Shown here: positions 17,727 through 25,841 of the stretch, piece by piece
How positions within the stretch are numbered: the first letter of the stretch is position 1
Layout: each line of letters starts with the position of its first letter
Source of the DNA: JBCBGF01 sp038526915
GTDB lineage: Bacteria; Pseudomonadota; Alphaproteobacteria; Rhodobacterales; Rhodobacteraceae
Assembly: GCA_038526915.1 (NCBI GenBank)
Contig: JBCBGF010000001.1
Coordinates: 806,001-870,000 of the forward strand
DNA: 64,000 nucleotides
Reading direction: 5' to 3'
Notes under the pieces: generated by a model
Told to the model about the DNA's origin: nothing
Database searches by the model: none
Seen by the model: the letters and a program-made list of their open reading frames with translations, nothing else
Made by a program: the position numbers and the translations under genes

Positions 17727-18089
17727 ATGAATGTCCTGATCGTTGAGGGCGATCCAGACCTGTGTGCGGTCTGGTCCCGTCACTTGGAACGACTGGGCGC
17801 AACGGTGATTGTTGCCCCAACCGAAAACGCCGCAATCCATGCCCTGCGGTCTGGTCCGATCCATGTGATTATACTGAACCTGATCTTGCCCGGCGGCAGT
17901 TCAGGGGCCGTGGCCGATTACGCAAGCTATCGCCGGCCCGATGCCCGCGTGGTCTTTGTGACCAACGAATGCTTCTTCTCAGATGGGTCGATCTTCAAAT
18001 TGTTCCCGAACACGGCGGCCTTTGTCGCGGCAGACACGGCCCCCGCCGATCTTGCCGCCATTGTCGAACATCACGGCATGTCAGCCTAG
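17727..18089 (+). CDS. Stand-alone pseudo-receiver domain protein
   Basis: A 120-residue single CheY-like domain. The fold is recognisable (MNVLIVEGDPDL acidic pocket, VIILNLILPGG, VVFVTN), but the phospho-acceptor position after strand 3 is Asn51 instead of Asp, and the conserved Lys of strand 5 is absent (AFVAADTAP where a KP is expected). It should therefore not be phosphorylated in the usual way. The start ATG at 17727 has GGAGG seven bases upstream. Its stop overlaps the converging GST stop. No kinase is adjacent. Confidence 0.78.
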   Translation: MNVLIVEGDPDLCAVWSRHLERLGATVIVAPTENAAIHALRSGPIHVIILNLILPGGSSGAVADYASYRRPDARVVFVTNECFFSDGSIFKLFPNTAAFVAADTAPADLAAIVEHHGMSA

Positions 18090-19081
18090 GCTGCGCTCCG
18101 CATGGCCCCGCGTCCATGGGGCTCCATCCAGTCGATCACCGGGTTCGTCGGGATGATGCGCAGGGGGTTAATCGTCTCGTGGCTATAGTGATAGTGCCGC
18201 ACGATGTGGTCAAAGTTGATCAACCCCGCAATCCCCGGCATCTGATACAGCTCGCGCGTGTACGCCCAGAGGTTGGGGAAATCGATCACCCGGTTGCGGT
18301 TGCACTTGAAGTGCAGGTGATAGACCAGATCGAACCGCACCAGCGTTACGAACAGCCGCCAATCCGCCTCGGTCAGCCGATCCCCCATCAGATAGCGCCG
18401 CGTACTCAGCCGCTCTTCCAGCCAGTCCATGGTGTCAAAGAGCTCATGCACCGCGGTGTCATACGCCTCCTGACTGCCGGCAAAGCCTGAGCGATACACG
18501 CCATTGTTCAGCGTGTGATAGATGCGGTCGTTCACCTCTTCGATGGCGTCCCGCATATCTTTTGGCCAATAGTCTTCGGTGTTGCCGGTCAGGTGATCGA
18601 ACGCACTGTTGAACATTCGGATGATCTCAGAGCTTTCGTTCGATACGATCTTGCCCTGCGACTTGTCCCAGAGAACCGGCACGGTCACCCGCGTCGTCAC
18701 CTGCGGGTCGTCCTTGACATAGACATCGCGCATGAACGGCAAGCCAAAGAGCGTATCGCCCGTGGCCCCATCGAAATCGGTATCAAACGTCCAACCATCG
18801 CCCATCATATCGGGATGCACGACCGACACGTCGATCAGATCGGTCAGGCCCTTGAGATGCCGGAAGATCAGCGTGCGGTTGGCCCAGGGGCAGGCGTGGC
18901 TGATATAGAGGTGATAGCGCCCCGCCTCGGCCTTGAACCCGCCCACACCCGACGGGCCCGCGCTGCCATCGGCGGTGATCCAGTTACGATAGACCGATGG
19001 CTTGCGATCAAACGCGCCCCCGGTTTTCACGAACGCGGCGGTGGCGTTGTCTACCCATTTTCCGTCCAACAGCTGGCCCAT
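18086..19081 (-). CDS. Glutathione S-transferase, glutathionyl-hydroquinone reductase (Xi/ECM4-YqjG) type
   Basis: A 331-residue enzyme expected to reduce glutathionyl-hydroquinones. The thioredoxin-like domain carries the Xi-class motif HACPWANRT with catalytic Cys64. The C-terminal helical domain reads YLMGDRLTEADWRLFVTLVRFD, typical of the group. The ATG at 19081 (MGQLLDGKWV) fits the family N-terminus; the longer open frame upstream is not homologous. Its 3' end overlaps the receiver gene by 4 bp in the convergent orientation. Confidence 0.9.
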   Translation of the reverse strand: MGQLLDGKWVDNATAAFVKTGGAFDRKPSVYRNWITADGSAGPSGVGGFKAEAGRYHLYISHACPWANRTLIFRHLKGLTDLIDVSVVHPDMMGDGWTFDTDFDGATGDTLFGLPFMRDVYVKDDPQVTTRVTVPVLWDKSQGKIVSNESSEIIRMFNSAFDHLTGNTEDYWPKDMRDAIEEVNDRIYHTLNNGVYRSGFAGSQEAYDTAVHELFDTMDWLEERLSTRRYLMGDRLTEADWRLFVTLVRFDLVYHLHFKCNRNRVIDFPNLWAYTRELYQMPGIAGLINFDHIVRHYHYSHETINPLRIIPTNPVIDWMEPHGRGAMRSAA

Positions 19082-19314
19082 GGCGATCTCCTCTGGTGTT
19101 GGCCCGTGCCTAGCCGATGGCGCGCGCGGCGCAAACGCCCACCGCCGCGCATATCTCGCGCGCCAGTGCACAGTATGGGACCATTGTTGCCCATCTGGAA
19201 ACAACTGCCGTTCTGCCACGCGCATTTCCAAAAGATCCCGCGCTTCATTGCGGCAATTTCTTGACCGCGCAGGAAAAAGGATCATTGTCAGTCGCACACG
19301 GGCTGGGGGGTGAC

Positions 19315-19665
19315 ATGTCCGAATATCTGCCGAAAGAGGTGCGCGCAGGCCTTGAGCTTGCCCGCAAGCACAACGCGCGCAAGCGCTCACGTCTCAAGGT
19401 GAAAGCCGGGGATGAGACATTTACGATCCTGCGCTATTGGGATGATGGCTTCGCGCTCGACAGCGACGATGCGCCCAACCTGCGCGGTCTGGTGGACGTG
19501 TTCGACGGCGCGCGGCACATGTCGCAATGCCTGATCGTCGCGTCGTCGGAAGAGGCCGGCGAATGCGTGTTCGAATTCAAGCGCGCAACGCCCGCGCTGG
19601 ACCACGCGCCGCTGGACTATTCCCGCGATGAAATGGCGCCGGTCGCATTGATCGAGAAAGACTGA
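19315..19665 (+). CDS. Conserved hypothetical protein, 116 aa
   Basis: A soluble protein without signal or membrane segment. The N-terminal helix is highly charged (EVRAGLELARKHNARKRSRLKVKAGD), followed by a beta-rich part with ILRYWDDGFALDSDDAP and DVFDGARHMSQCLIV. This looks like a small PilZ-like or beta-barrel fold, but that is impression only. GGGGGG precedes the ATG by 5 bp. It is divergent from the GST gene and followed by repeat copy 3. Confidence 0.68.
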   Translation: MSEYLPKEVRAGLELARKHNARKRSRLKVKAGDETFTILRYWDDGFALDSDDAPNLRGLVDVFDGARHMSQCLIVASSEEAGECVFEFKRATPALDHAPLDYSRDEMAPVALIEKD

Positions 19666-19685
19666 CCACTTAGACGAGACGTCTA

Positions 19686-19765
19686 GCCCGGCCGTTAGGT
19701 CGGGCAGCCCCCGACCGCCCCCATGGGCGGGGGCTATGCCCCCACCCGCGGTCGGGGGCTGCCCT
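19686..19765 (+). repeat. Two-hairpin intergenic repeat, copy 3
   Basis: First hairpin gcccggcc with ggtcgggc, in which one pair is G-U, intermediate between A-U in copy 1 and G-C in copy 2. The second stem agcccccgaccgc/gcggtcgggggct is perfect and encloses an inner gggggc/gccccc hairpin. It lies 20 bp after the preceding stop, between converging genes. Confidence 0.9.
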
Positions 19766-19805
19766 AGAGATATAGCGCAGCGGTTAAAGCGCGGTCTTGT
19801 CTGCG

Positions 19806-20996
19806 CTACTGCAAATCCGCAAACGCCGCTTCCATCCGCTCGATGGCCGTCATCATAAGCGGGCGCGGCATCGCGATGTTGAAGCGGTTGAACATCTCGC
19901 CACCCGTCCCGAACTGCGCGCCCGGGTTCGTGGCGATCCGCGCATCGCGGCCCAGGCGCAACCGCACCTCCGACGGCTGCATACCCGTTCCTGAGAAATC
20001 CACCCAGCTGAGATAAGTCGACGGCATGTCCATCACCTGGATACCGGGCAGCGCACTGATCCGTTCCCGCCAGATCGCAAAGTTGTCGGCGATGTAGTGC
20101 CGCGCCGCGAGGCTCCATTCTGCGCCTTCGGCAAACGCCGCCTTGGTCATCGCCATCCCAAACCGGTTCATCGTCCCGCTGACCGCAGGACGCACCGCAT
20201 CCACCGCCTCGCGCAGCGCCGGATCGGGGATGATCGCAAACCCGGTCTCCCCGCCAGCGATGTTGAAGCCCTTCGACGCCGCGCTCAGCATCATCAGATG
20301 CGGGTAGCTCTCCGGCGCCGCCCGCCCGGTGGGCAGGTATGTCTCGCCCGGAAAGGTCAGATCCATGTGGATCTCATCTGACACGAGTATCAGCCCGTGC
20401 CGTTCGCAAAACGCGGCCACCGCCGCCAGTTCCGCCTGTGACCAGAGCCGCCCGCCGGGATTGTGCGGCGAACACAGGATCACGATCTTCTCCTTACCGC
20501 TGAGCGAAGTCGCCAGCGCATCGAGATCCATCCGGTACGCCCCATCTTCCAGCACCAGCGGGCTTTCCTTGATCACCCTACCCAGCGCCCGCACCTTGCC
20601 GTAGAACGCATGGTAGACGGGCGAGAATACGATCACCTCATCCCCGCGGTTGCTAAACGTCTCCACCGCCAGGGCCACCCCTTCGATCACACCGCGCGTA
20701 AACCGCACCCAGTCGGGGTCGGTCGTCCAGCCATGCTGCGTCTCCATCCACTGGCTGACCAGCTCTGCAATCGGGCGATCGTTGGTGAAATACCCCATGT
20801 ACCCCCGCGATACCTCGGCCTGGAGGGCGGCGAGGATCGGGGGCGCGGCGGCGAAATCCATGTCTGCCACCCACATCGGGATCACCTCATCCACGGGCGG
20901 CTGTTCGGGCAGATCTTTGAAAACGTTCCCGATGGCGTCCCACTTCGAACAATGCGTGTTGCGCAGCGACAGGGGCGTGTCGAAATCAAAGGGCAC
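19806..20996 (-). CDS. PatB/MalY-type PLP-dependent cystathionine beta-lyase / C-S lyase
   Basis: A 396-residue fold-type I aminotransferase-like lyase. Active-site features are CSPHNPGG (175-182), SDEIH (206-210) with the PLP-ring Asp, and the PLP lysine Lys242 in SAASKGFNIAG, the order and wording found in PatB/MalY proteins. They cleave C-S bonds of cystathionine or cysteine conjugates to pyruvate, ammonia and a thiol. A role in sulfur metabolism is likely; the true substrate is open. Confidence 0.9.
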   Translation of the reverse strand: MPFDFDTPLSLRNTHCSKWDAIGNVFKDLPEQPPVDEVIPMWVADMDFAAAPPILAALQAEVSRGYMGYFTNDRPIAELVSQWMETQHGWTTDPDWVRFTRGVIEGVALAVETFSNRGDEVIVFSPVYHAFYGKVRALGRVIKESPLVLEDGAYRMDLDALATSLSGKEKIVILCSPHNPGGRLWSQAELAAVAAFCERHGLILVSDEIHMDLTFPGETYLPTGRAAPESYPHLMMLSAASKGFNIAGGETGFAIIPDPALREAVDAVRPAVSGTMNRFGMAMTKAAFAEGAEWSLAARHYIADNFAIWRERISALPGIQVMDMPSTYLSWVDFSGTGMQPSEVRLRLGRDARIATNPGAQFGTGGEMFNRFNIAMPRPLMMTAIERMEAAFADLQ

Positions 20997-21099
20997 GAGC
21001 GGTCTCCTTGGGTGAACTCGCGGGAGTATCTAACTGCCCGTTTGCCACGTTCAACCCCACGTGCTTGCGGTGGCCCCCATCCCGGCTTAGATCAAGGCC

Positions 21100-21621
21100 A
21101 TGGCGCTGAAAGACATCCTGATCCACCCCGATCCCCGGCTGAAAAAAGTGGCCGACCCCGTCGCGGATATCGGCGACGATCTGCGCCGCCTGGCCGATGA
21201 TATGCTGGAGACGATGTACCACGCCCCGGGCATCGGCCTTGCCGCGCCGCAGGTGGGGGTGGGCAAGCGCCTTCTGGTGATGGATTGCGTCAAAGAAGAG
21301 GGCGCAGCCCCGCGGCCCATGGTGCTGATCAACCCGCAGGTCACGTGGTCGTCCGAGGATTGCAACGTCTACGAAGAGGGCTGCCTCTCGATCCCCGATC
21401 AATACGGCGATGTCGAACGCCCGGCGGAGGTTGAAGTCACCTGGACCGGGCTTGACGGCGACCGGCATTCGGAACGCTTCGACGGCCTTTGGGCCACCTG
21501 CGTCCAGCACGAGATCGACCACCTCGATGGCAAACTGTTCATCGACTACCTCAAACCGCTCCGCCGGCAGATGATCACCCGCAAGATGGTCAAGCTAAAG
21601 CGTGAGCGGGCCCGCGCGTGA
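21100..21621 (+). CDS. def: Peptide deformylase
   Basis: Removes the N-terminal formyl group from nascent proteins. The 173-residue enzyme has all three signatures: GIGLAAPQ (44-51), EGCLS (93-97, metal ligand Cys95) and QHEIDH (136-141, ligands His137/His141, catalytic Glu138). It is the first gene of def-def2-fmt; its stop overlaps the GTG of the next gene. Confidence 0.97.
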   Translation: MALKDILIHPDPRLKKVADPVADIGDDLRRLADDMLETMYHAPGIGLAAPQVGVGKRLLVMDCVKEEGAAPRPMVLINPQVTWSSEDCNVYEEGCLSIPDQYGDVERPAEVEVTWTGLDGDRHSERFDGLWATCVQHEIDHLDGKLFIDYLKPLRRQMITRKMVKLKRERARA

Positions 21622-22115
21622 CCGTTCGGCCCATTCTGCGCTGGCCCCACAAGATCCTGCGCACCCCTGCCGAACCGGTGGATGAGATCACCGATGAGGT
21701 GCGCAGGGTCTGGGACGACATGGTGGATACGATGGAGGCGATGCCCGGCTGGGGCCTTGCCGCGCCGCAGATCGGGGTAGGGCTGCGCTTGGCCGTCGTC
21801 GATGTGAGCGACGAACGCGGACAAGCGGTCCGGCTCGCGAACCCCGAGGTGGTGGAAGCCTCAAAGGAGACGGCGGACTTGACGGAGGCCAGCCCCTGCC
21901 TGCCCGGTCTCAGCGCCAAGGTCACCCGCCCCACCAAGGTCTCCGTCGCGTTCACCGATGCCGCTGGCCTGCGCGTGCGGCAGGAGTTTACGGGCAACTG
22001 GGCCGTCTCGGTCCAGCACCAGATCGATCACCTGAACGGCAAGATGTATTTCGACCACCTCAGCCGCACCAAGCGCGATATGCTGCTGCGCAAGTACAAG
22101 AAGGCCGCGACATGA
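21618..22115 (+). CDS. Peptide deformylase paralogue with altered active site
   Basis: A 165-residue Def-family protein. Motif 1 is GWGLAAPQ (44-51), motif 2 has become SPCLPG around Cys94 rather than EGCLS, and motif 3 reads QHQIDH (133-138): both metal-binding His remain but the catalytic Glu is Gln135. Glu-to-Gln at this position is known to cripple E. coli deformylase. It starts with GTG overlapping def and ends in an ATGA overlap with fmt, so it is maintained in a tight operon and is intact, not a pseudogene. It may bind substrates or act on different ones. Confidence 0.88.
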   Translation: MTVRPILRWPHKILRTPAEPVDEITDEVRRVWDDMVDTMEAMPGWGLAAPQIGVGLRLAVVDVSDERGQAVRLANPEVVEASKETADLTEASPCLPGLSAKVTRPTKVSVAFTDAAGLRVRQEFTGNWAVSVQHQIDHLNGKMYFDHLSRTKRDMLLRKYKKAAT

Positions 22116-23020
22116 GGCTCGTCTTCATGGGCACGCCGGACTTCTCGGTCCCGCCGCTGCGTGCGCTGGCGGAGGCGGGGCATGAGGTTGCGGCGGTCTA
22201 TACCCAACCGCCGCGTCCGGCGGGGCGGGGGCAGAAAGAACGGCCCTCTGCCGTCCACACCGCTGCCACCGAACTGGGGCTGGACGTCCGCCATCCCAAG
22301 TCGCTCAAATCGCCGGAAGACCAGGCCGCCTTCGCCGCACTTCAGGCCGATATCGCGGTGGTCGTGGCCTACGGCCTGATCCTGCCGCAACCGATCCTGG
22401 AGGCCCCCACCCACGGCTGCCTCAACATCCACGCCTCGCTTCTGCCGCGCTGGCGGGGGGCGGCGCCGATCCACCGTGCGATCCTGGCCGGCGATGCCGA
22501 GACCGGGGTGTGCATCATGCAAATGGAGGCCGGCCTTGATAACGGCCCCGTTCTTCTGACAGGCAGCACCCCCATCGGTGCGGCAGACACCACCGGCGAT
22601 CTGCATGACCGGCTGTCGGACATGGGTGCGCGCCTCATCACCGAGGCCCTTGCCCGCTTCGACACGCTGCTACCCGCGCCCCAGCCCGACGACGGCGTGA
22701 CCTACGCCGCAAAGATCGACAAGGCCGAGGCCCGGATCGATTGGACCCAGCCAGCCGAGGCGGTCGACCGTCAGATCCGCGGCCTCTCCCCGTTCCCAGG
22801 CGCCTGGACGATGCTGGGGGAGAAACGGCTGAAGCTGCTGCGCTCCCACCTCACCGATGGCTCAGGCCCCCCGGGCACGGTCTTGCAGGATCTCACCATC
22901 GCCTGCGGCACCGGTGCCGTCGCGGTCACGCAAGCCCAGATCGCCGGACGCGGCGCGCAACCGGCCGATGCATTCCTGCGCGGCACGCCCATCGCCCCCG
23001 GCACCAGATTGGAAGGATAG
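22112..23020 (+). CDS. fmt: Methionyl-tRNA formyltransferase
   Basis: Formylates Met-tRNAfMet for initiation using 10-formyl-tetrahydrofolate. The 302-residue protein opens MRLVFMGTPDFSVPPL and contains the formyltransferase active-site segment NIHASLLPRWRG (105-116), followed by the C-terminal OB-like tRNA-binding domain. Its ATG overlaps the stop of the second deformylase gene. The cluster thus pairs addition and removal of the formyl group. Confidence 0.97.
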   Translation: MRLVFMGTPDFSVPPLRALAEAGHEVAAVYTQPPRPAGRGQKERPSAVHTAATELGLDVRHPKSLKSPEDQAAFAALQADIAVVVAYGLILPQPILEAPTHGCLNIHASLLPRWRGAAPIHRAILAGDAETGVCIMQMEAGLDNGPVLLTGSTPIGAADTTGDLHDRLSDMGARLITEALARFDTLLPAPQPDDGVTYAAKIDKAEARIDWTQPAEAVDRQIRGLSPFPGAWTMLGEKRLKLLRSHLTDGSGPPGTVLQDLTIACGTGAVAVTQAQIAGRGAQPADAFLRGTPIAPGTRLEG

Positions 23021-23025
23021 CGTCC

Positions 23026-23262
23026 ATGTTTCCCACCCTCATCGGCACCGTCGTGATCGCGGGTATCGTGGGCTACCTGTCCGAAAAGACAGGTTTCACC
23101 CATAACGGCATCCTGCAATCCATTATCATCTGCGTGGGCGGTGCGTTCGTGTTCTATTTCGTTACGCTGATGTTTGGCATAAGCTTTGGGCGACCGGGGA
23201 TTAATGCCATCGTCGCATCGGTGGGCGCATTGATCATCATACCCACCCACTGGCGCCGCTAG
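23026..23262 (+). CDS. Small membrane protein, GlsB/YeaQ/YmgE (transglycosylase-associated) type
   Basis: A 78-residue protein with three hydrophobic segments (LIGTVVIAGIVGYL, IIICVGGAFVFYFVTLMFG, INAIVASVGALIII). Length, the glycine-rich helices and the position of the last helix match the GlsB/YeaQ/YmgE family of small inner-membrane proteins, often stress-associated. It follows fmt by 5 bp and is probably in its transcript. Confidence 0.75.
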   Translation: MFPTLIGTVVIAGIVGYLSEKTGFTHNGILQSIIICVGGAFVFYFVTLMFGISFGRPGINAIVASVGALIIIPTHWRR

Positions 23263-23285
23263 GACCAGACACATGGACGGGGGCA

Positions 23286-23885
23286 ATGGAGACAGAAACC
23301 GCCTATCGCGAGATCCTGTCTGAGACGCGTGGTCTGCTGCGTCAGCTTCCCCACCTTGCCGCCTTTGCAGATCTGAACTGGGATGATCTGCCCTTTGTCC
23401 GGCCCGAACCGCGCCCCCTGGCCATTGGCGACCAGATCCCCGCCATCGCCGAACAGTCGTCCCATCTGACCGGACCCTTGGCCCATGCCATCGCCGGTGC
23501 GGTGCCGGTCTTGCGGCTGGAACAAACCTACCTGCGCAGTGAGGTGGGTGGAAACTACCTGCGGAATTATGGCTGGTTCGATCTGGCAGCACCCTTGGGG
23601 CCCTTCGTCACGCCGGGTTTTCGGATTGCGGTGGGCATCTGGGGGCAGGGGCTGATTTACCCCGAACACCTCTATCAGCCGCAGGGCATCTATGTGGTGC
23701 TGGCAGGTGGCGCGGTGCTGCGCGGGGATGACCTGCCGCCGGTGCGCCTGCGCCCGGGCCACACGATCGAACTTGCGTCCTGCCAGATCCACCAGATCGA
23801 CATGACCGAGACGCCGATGATGGCCATGGGGTTCTGGAAGGGCGATGGCCTGGCCGACAAGCCGCAGCTTGTGGGCTCAGCCTGA
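23286..23885 (+). CDS. DddQ-like cupin (DMSP lyase-like superfamily) with altered metal ligands
   Basis: A 199-residue single-domain cupin resembling DMSP lyase DddQ in length and along its whole sequence (NYGWFDL, GLIYPEHLY, YVVLAGGAVLRGDD, FWKGDGL). By recall of the Ruegeria DddQ sequence, an ungapped alignment puts Tyr136 on the catalytic Tyr131 and His169 on His163. Ligand His125 becomes Tyr130 and Glu129 becomes Gly134, while His128 matches the nearby His123. DMSP lyase activity is therefore doubtful; a divergent paralogue is likelier. It converges with rnhA, overlapping by 9 bp. Confidence 0.72.
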   Translation: METETAYREILSETRGLLRQLPHLAAFADLNWDDLPFVRPEPRPLAIGDQIPAIAEQSSHLTGPLAHAIAGAVPVLRLEQTYLRSEVGGNYLRNYGWFDLAAPLGPFVTPGFRIAVGIWGQGLIYPEHLYQPQGIYVVLAGGAVLRGDDLPPVRLRPGHTIELASCQIHQIDMTETPMMAMGFWKGDGLADKPQLVGSA

Positions 23886-24347
23886 GGTGGTTTTCTTGGG
23901 CTTGTAGGGCGCCATGCCAGCGCGGGCCAACGCATCGGCACGTTCATTCTCCGGATGTCCCGCATGGCCCTTGACCCATTCCCAGGTCACGTCGTGCCGC
24001 GCCTGCGCCGCATCCAGACGGCGCCACAGGTCTTCGTTCTTCACCGGTTTCTTGGCCGCGGTCTTCCAACCGTTCTTCTTCCAGCCGAAAATCCAGCCCG
24101 TGACCCCGTTCTTCACATAGGCGCTGTCAGTCACGATGGTGATGGATGAGGGCCGCGACAGCGCCTCCAGCGCTGAAATCGCGGCCAGGAGTTCCATCCG
24201 GTTATTCGTCGTCTCCGGCTCACCGCCATTCAACTCGCGTTCGCGCACCACCGCCTCGCCGTCCCGCGCGATCATTAGCGCGCCCCAGCCGCCGGGGCCG
24301 GGGTTCCCCGAACAGGCGCCATCGGTATAGGCGTAAAGCTCAGGCAT
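23877..24347 (-). CDS. rnhA: Ribonuclease HI
   Basis: Cleaves RNA in RNA-DNA hybrids. A 156-residue enzyme with the carboxylate set Asp9 (YTDGACSGNPGPGGWG), Glu52 (RMELLAAI), Asp74 (TDSAYV) and Asp138 (ERADALA), plus His128 in the flexible loop and a basic handle region (WKKNGWKTAAKK). I used the ATG at 24347; an ATG 39 bp upstream would add an unusual leader. Confidence 0.96.
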   Translation of the reverse strand: MPELYAYTDGACSGNPGPGGWGALMIARDGEAVVRERELNGGEPETTNNRMELLAAISALEALSRPSSITIVTDSAYVKNGVTGWIFGWKKNGWKTAAKKPVKNEDLWRRLDAAQARHDVTWEWVKGHAGHPENERADALARAGMAPYKPKKTTSG

Positions 24348-24936
24348 GGGCAGCAATCGCGATCCAGGGGGCTTGGCTGCCATCAAGGCCCGTGGTCGCG
24401 CCGAAATCGCGTAGGGTCACGGTGAACCCCGCCGCCTCCAACAGCCCCGTCAACTCGGCATCGGTGTAATAGGCATAAAACCGGCCAATGCTGTCGCGCG
24501 TCTCGCCCGTGCCCATCTTCACTGAGACGTGGAATTGCCCGCGCGGGGCCAGCGCCCGGTGGGCCCGGGCCAGATGCCCCGGCATCTCGGCCTTGGGCGC
24601 ATGGAGCAGGCTGAAACTGGCCCAGATCCCGTCATAGATCCCTTCGGCCTCCAGCGCATCGAACGTGGCGACTGTCACCTCCAGCCCGAACGTCTCCTTG
24701 GCGATCCTGGCCATCTCGGGCGAGGCATCGGTGGCATCGACGAGATAGCCTGCATCCCGCATTGCCGCCGCCGTGCGCCCCGGCCCACAGCCCCAGTCGA
24801 GGATCCGCCCGCCGCGTTTGATGCGCGCAAGAAAGGCCAGTTCGATCGGCTCCGCCCCGGTGCCGCGTCCCAGCTTGGCATAGTCGGCCGCGCGCGCATC
24901 ATAGACCGCGCGAGTCTTCGCATCGGCCCCTACCAT
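24340..24936 (-). CDS. Class I SAM-dependent methyltransferase
   Basis: A 198-residue methyltransferase of the Methyltransf_11/25 type with SAM-binding motif I ILDWGCGPGRTAA (45-57), motif II DATDASPEM and motif IV-like IWASFSLLHAP. The substrate is unknown; the sequence resembles UbiE/Tam-like small-molecule methylases. It overlaps both neighbours, rnhA by 8 bp and the DUF3429 gene by 7 bp, so it is in one operon with them. Confidence 0.87.
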   Translation of the reverse strand: MVGADAKTRAVYDARAADYAKLGRGTGAEPIELAFLARIKRGGRILDWGCGPGRTAAAMRDAGYLVDATDASPEMARIAKETFGLEVTVATFDALEAEGIYDGIWASFSLLHAPKAEMPGHLARAHRALAPRGQFHVSVKMGTGETRDSIGRFYAYYTDAELTGLLEAAGFTVTLRDFGATTGLDGSQAPWIAIAAHA

Positions 24937-25379
24937 GCGGTCACCCCCAAACAGGCCACCACCACCGCCGTCAGCCCGATCCGCAACTGCATCCACCACG
25001 CGGGGGCGAGGCCCTGCCGCCAGAACATGTAATCAAGGCCCAAAAGCGCGATGAACCCCGCGCCGAGGTTGATCGCGGCCGAGGTCGGCCCGCCGCCCAC
25101 AAAGAAGAACGCCCAAAGCGCGGGCAGGACAGACAAGGCATAGCCTGTCGCCGCCACGCCCCCTTCGGCACGGGTGGCAAAGCCCCACAGGACGCCCGAC
25201 ATGAAGGCCAGGATGATCTGGCCATAGTTGAGTTGCACGAAAGGCCCCACGAAACGCGGGCCAAAGCTCTGCATCCCGAATTCGGTCAGGGCGGGCGAGA
25301 GGACGGTCAGTGCGCCCCAGACAAAGGGGATCAGACCGGCAAGGCCCAGCACCAGTGCAGAGATCGGGATGTCACGCAT
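24930..25379 (-). CDS. DUF3429 integral membrane protein
   Basis: A 149-residue protein with about five hydrophobic helices; the segments GLAGLIPFVWGAL, YGQIILAFMSGVLWGFA and LLGLDYMFWRQGLAPAWWMQLR match the DUF3429 family of short inner-membrane proteins of unknown function. It overlaps the YdeI-like gene upstream by 8 bp. Confidence 0.83.
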   Translation of the reverse strand: MRDIPISALVLGLAGLIPFVWGALTVLSPALTEFGMQSFGPRFVGPFVQLNYGQIILAFMSGVLWGFATRAEGGVAATGYALSVLPALWAFFFVGGGPTSAAINLGAGFIALLGLDYMFWRQGLAPAWWMQLRIGLTAVVVACLGVTAW

Positions 25380-25833
25380 CGGCCAGCCCCGCGATCATAG
25401 CCGCAATGCGCTTGGCCCGCGTCTCGGCCCGTTTCGCCGTCTCGATCTGGTGCAGTGCGCCGCGCTTTTTCCCCGCGCTCAGCGCCTCGAAGGCCGCTGT
25501 CGCCCCCGCCGAATGCAGCGCGGCGGTCACGTCCCCCGGCACATCCACCACGTCCGGGTCGGTCTTGCGCAGGCGCACGTCGATCCACTCTCCCGGTTCG
25601 ATCCCGGCAGCATCCAGAAGCGTCTTACCCGCCCAGAGAAACACGCCGTCCACCACCGGCGCGCGCGTCAGCGCGAGGTTTACGGGATGGTCGTTGATCT
25701 CCCCCTCCACCCGCTTGGCCCCTTCGGCCACCAGCGCGTGTTCGACTTCTGCTGGCAGGCGCAAGATCGTATAGGTCGAGGTGCCCCATTCCACAGGTTC
25801 CACCCGGCCTTCGAAGGCGTGATAGTCGGTCAT
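25372..25833 (-). CDS. DUF1905 / YdeI-OmpD-associated protein
   Basis: A 153-residue cytosolic protein with two parts: a DUF1905 beta-barrel (residues 1-95, with VNLALTRAPVVDGVFLWAGKTLL and GEWIDVRLRKTDPD) and the bacteriocin-protection helix bundle GKKRGALHQIETAKRAETRAKRI at the C-terminus, the OmdA tail. A second protein with the same C-terminal tail lies at 45226. The function of the family is not established. Confidence 0.82.
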   Translation of the reverse strand: MTDYHAFEGRVEPVEWGTSTYTILRLPAEVEHALVAEGAKRVEGEINDHPVNLALTRAPVVDGVFLWAGKTLLDAAGIEPGEWIDVRLRKTDPDVVDVPGDVTAALHSAGATAAFEALSAGKKRGALHQIETAKRAETRAKRIAAMIAGLADA

Positions 25834-25841
25834 CCCAGGGC

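Noticed and set aside
19766..19805. tRNA D-arm-like string (tagcgcagcggttaaagcgc) between repeat copy 3 and the C-S lyase gene
   Set aside because: No acceptor stem, anticodon arm or T-loop sequence follows within 90 bases, and the C-S lyase stop codon starts at 19806. Taken as chance similarity.
21618..22115. Reading the second deformylase as a pseudogene
   Set aside because: The frame is intact, full length and tightly coupled to its neighbours; only specific active-site positions differ. It is better described as a diverged paralogue.
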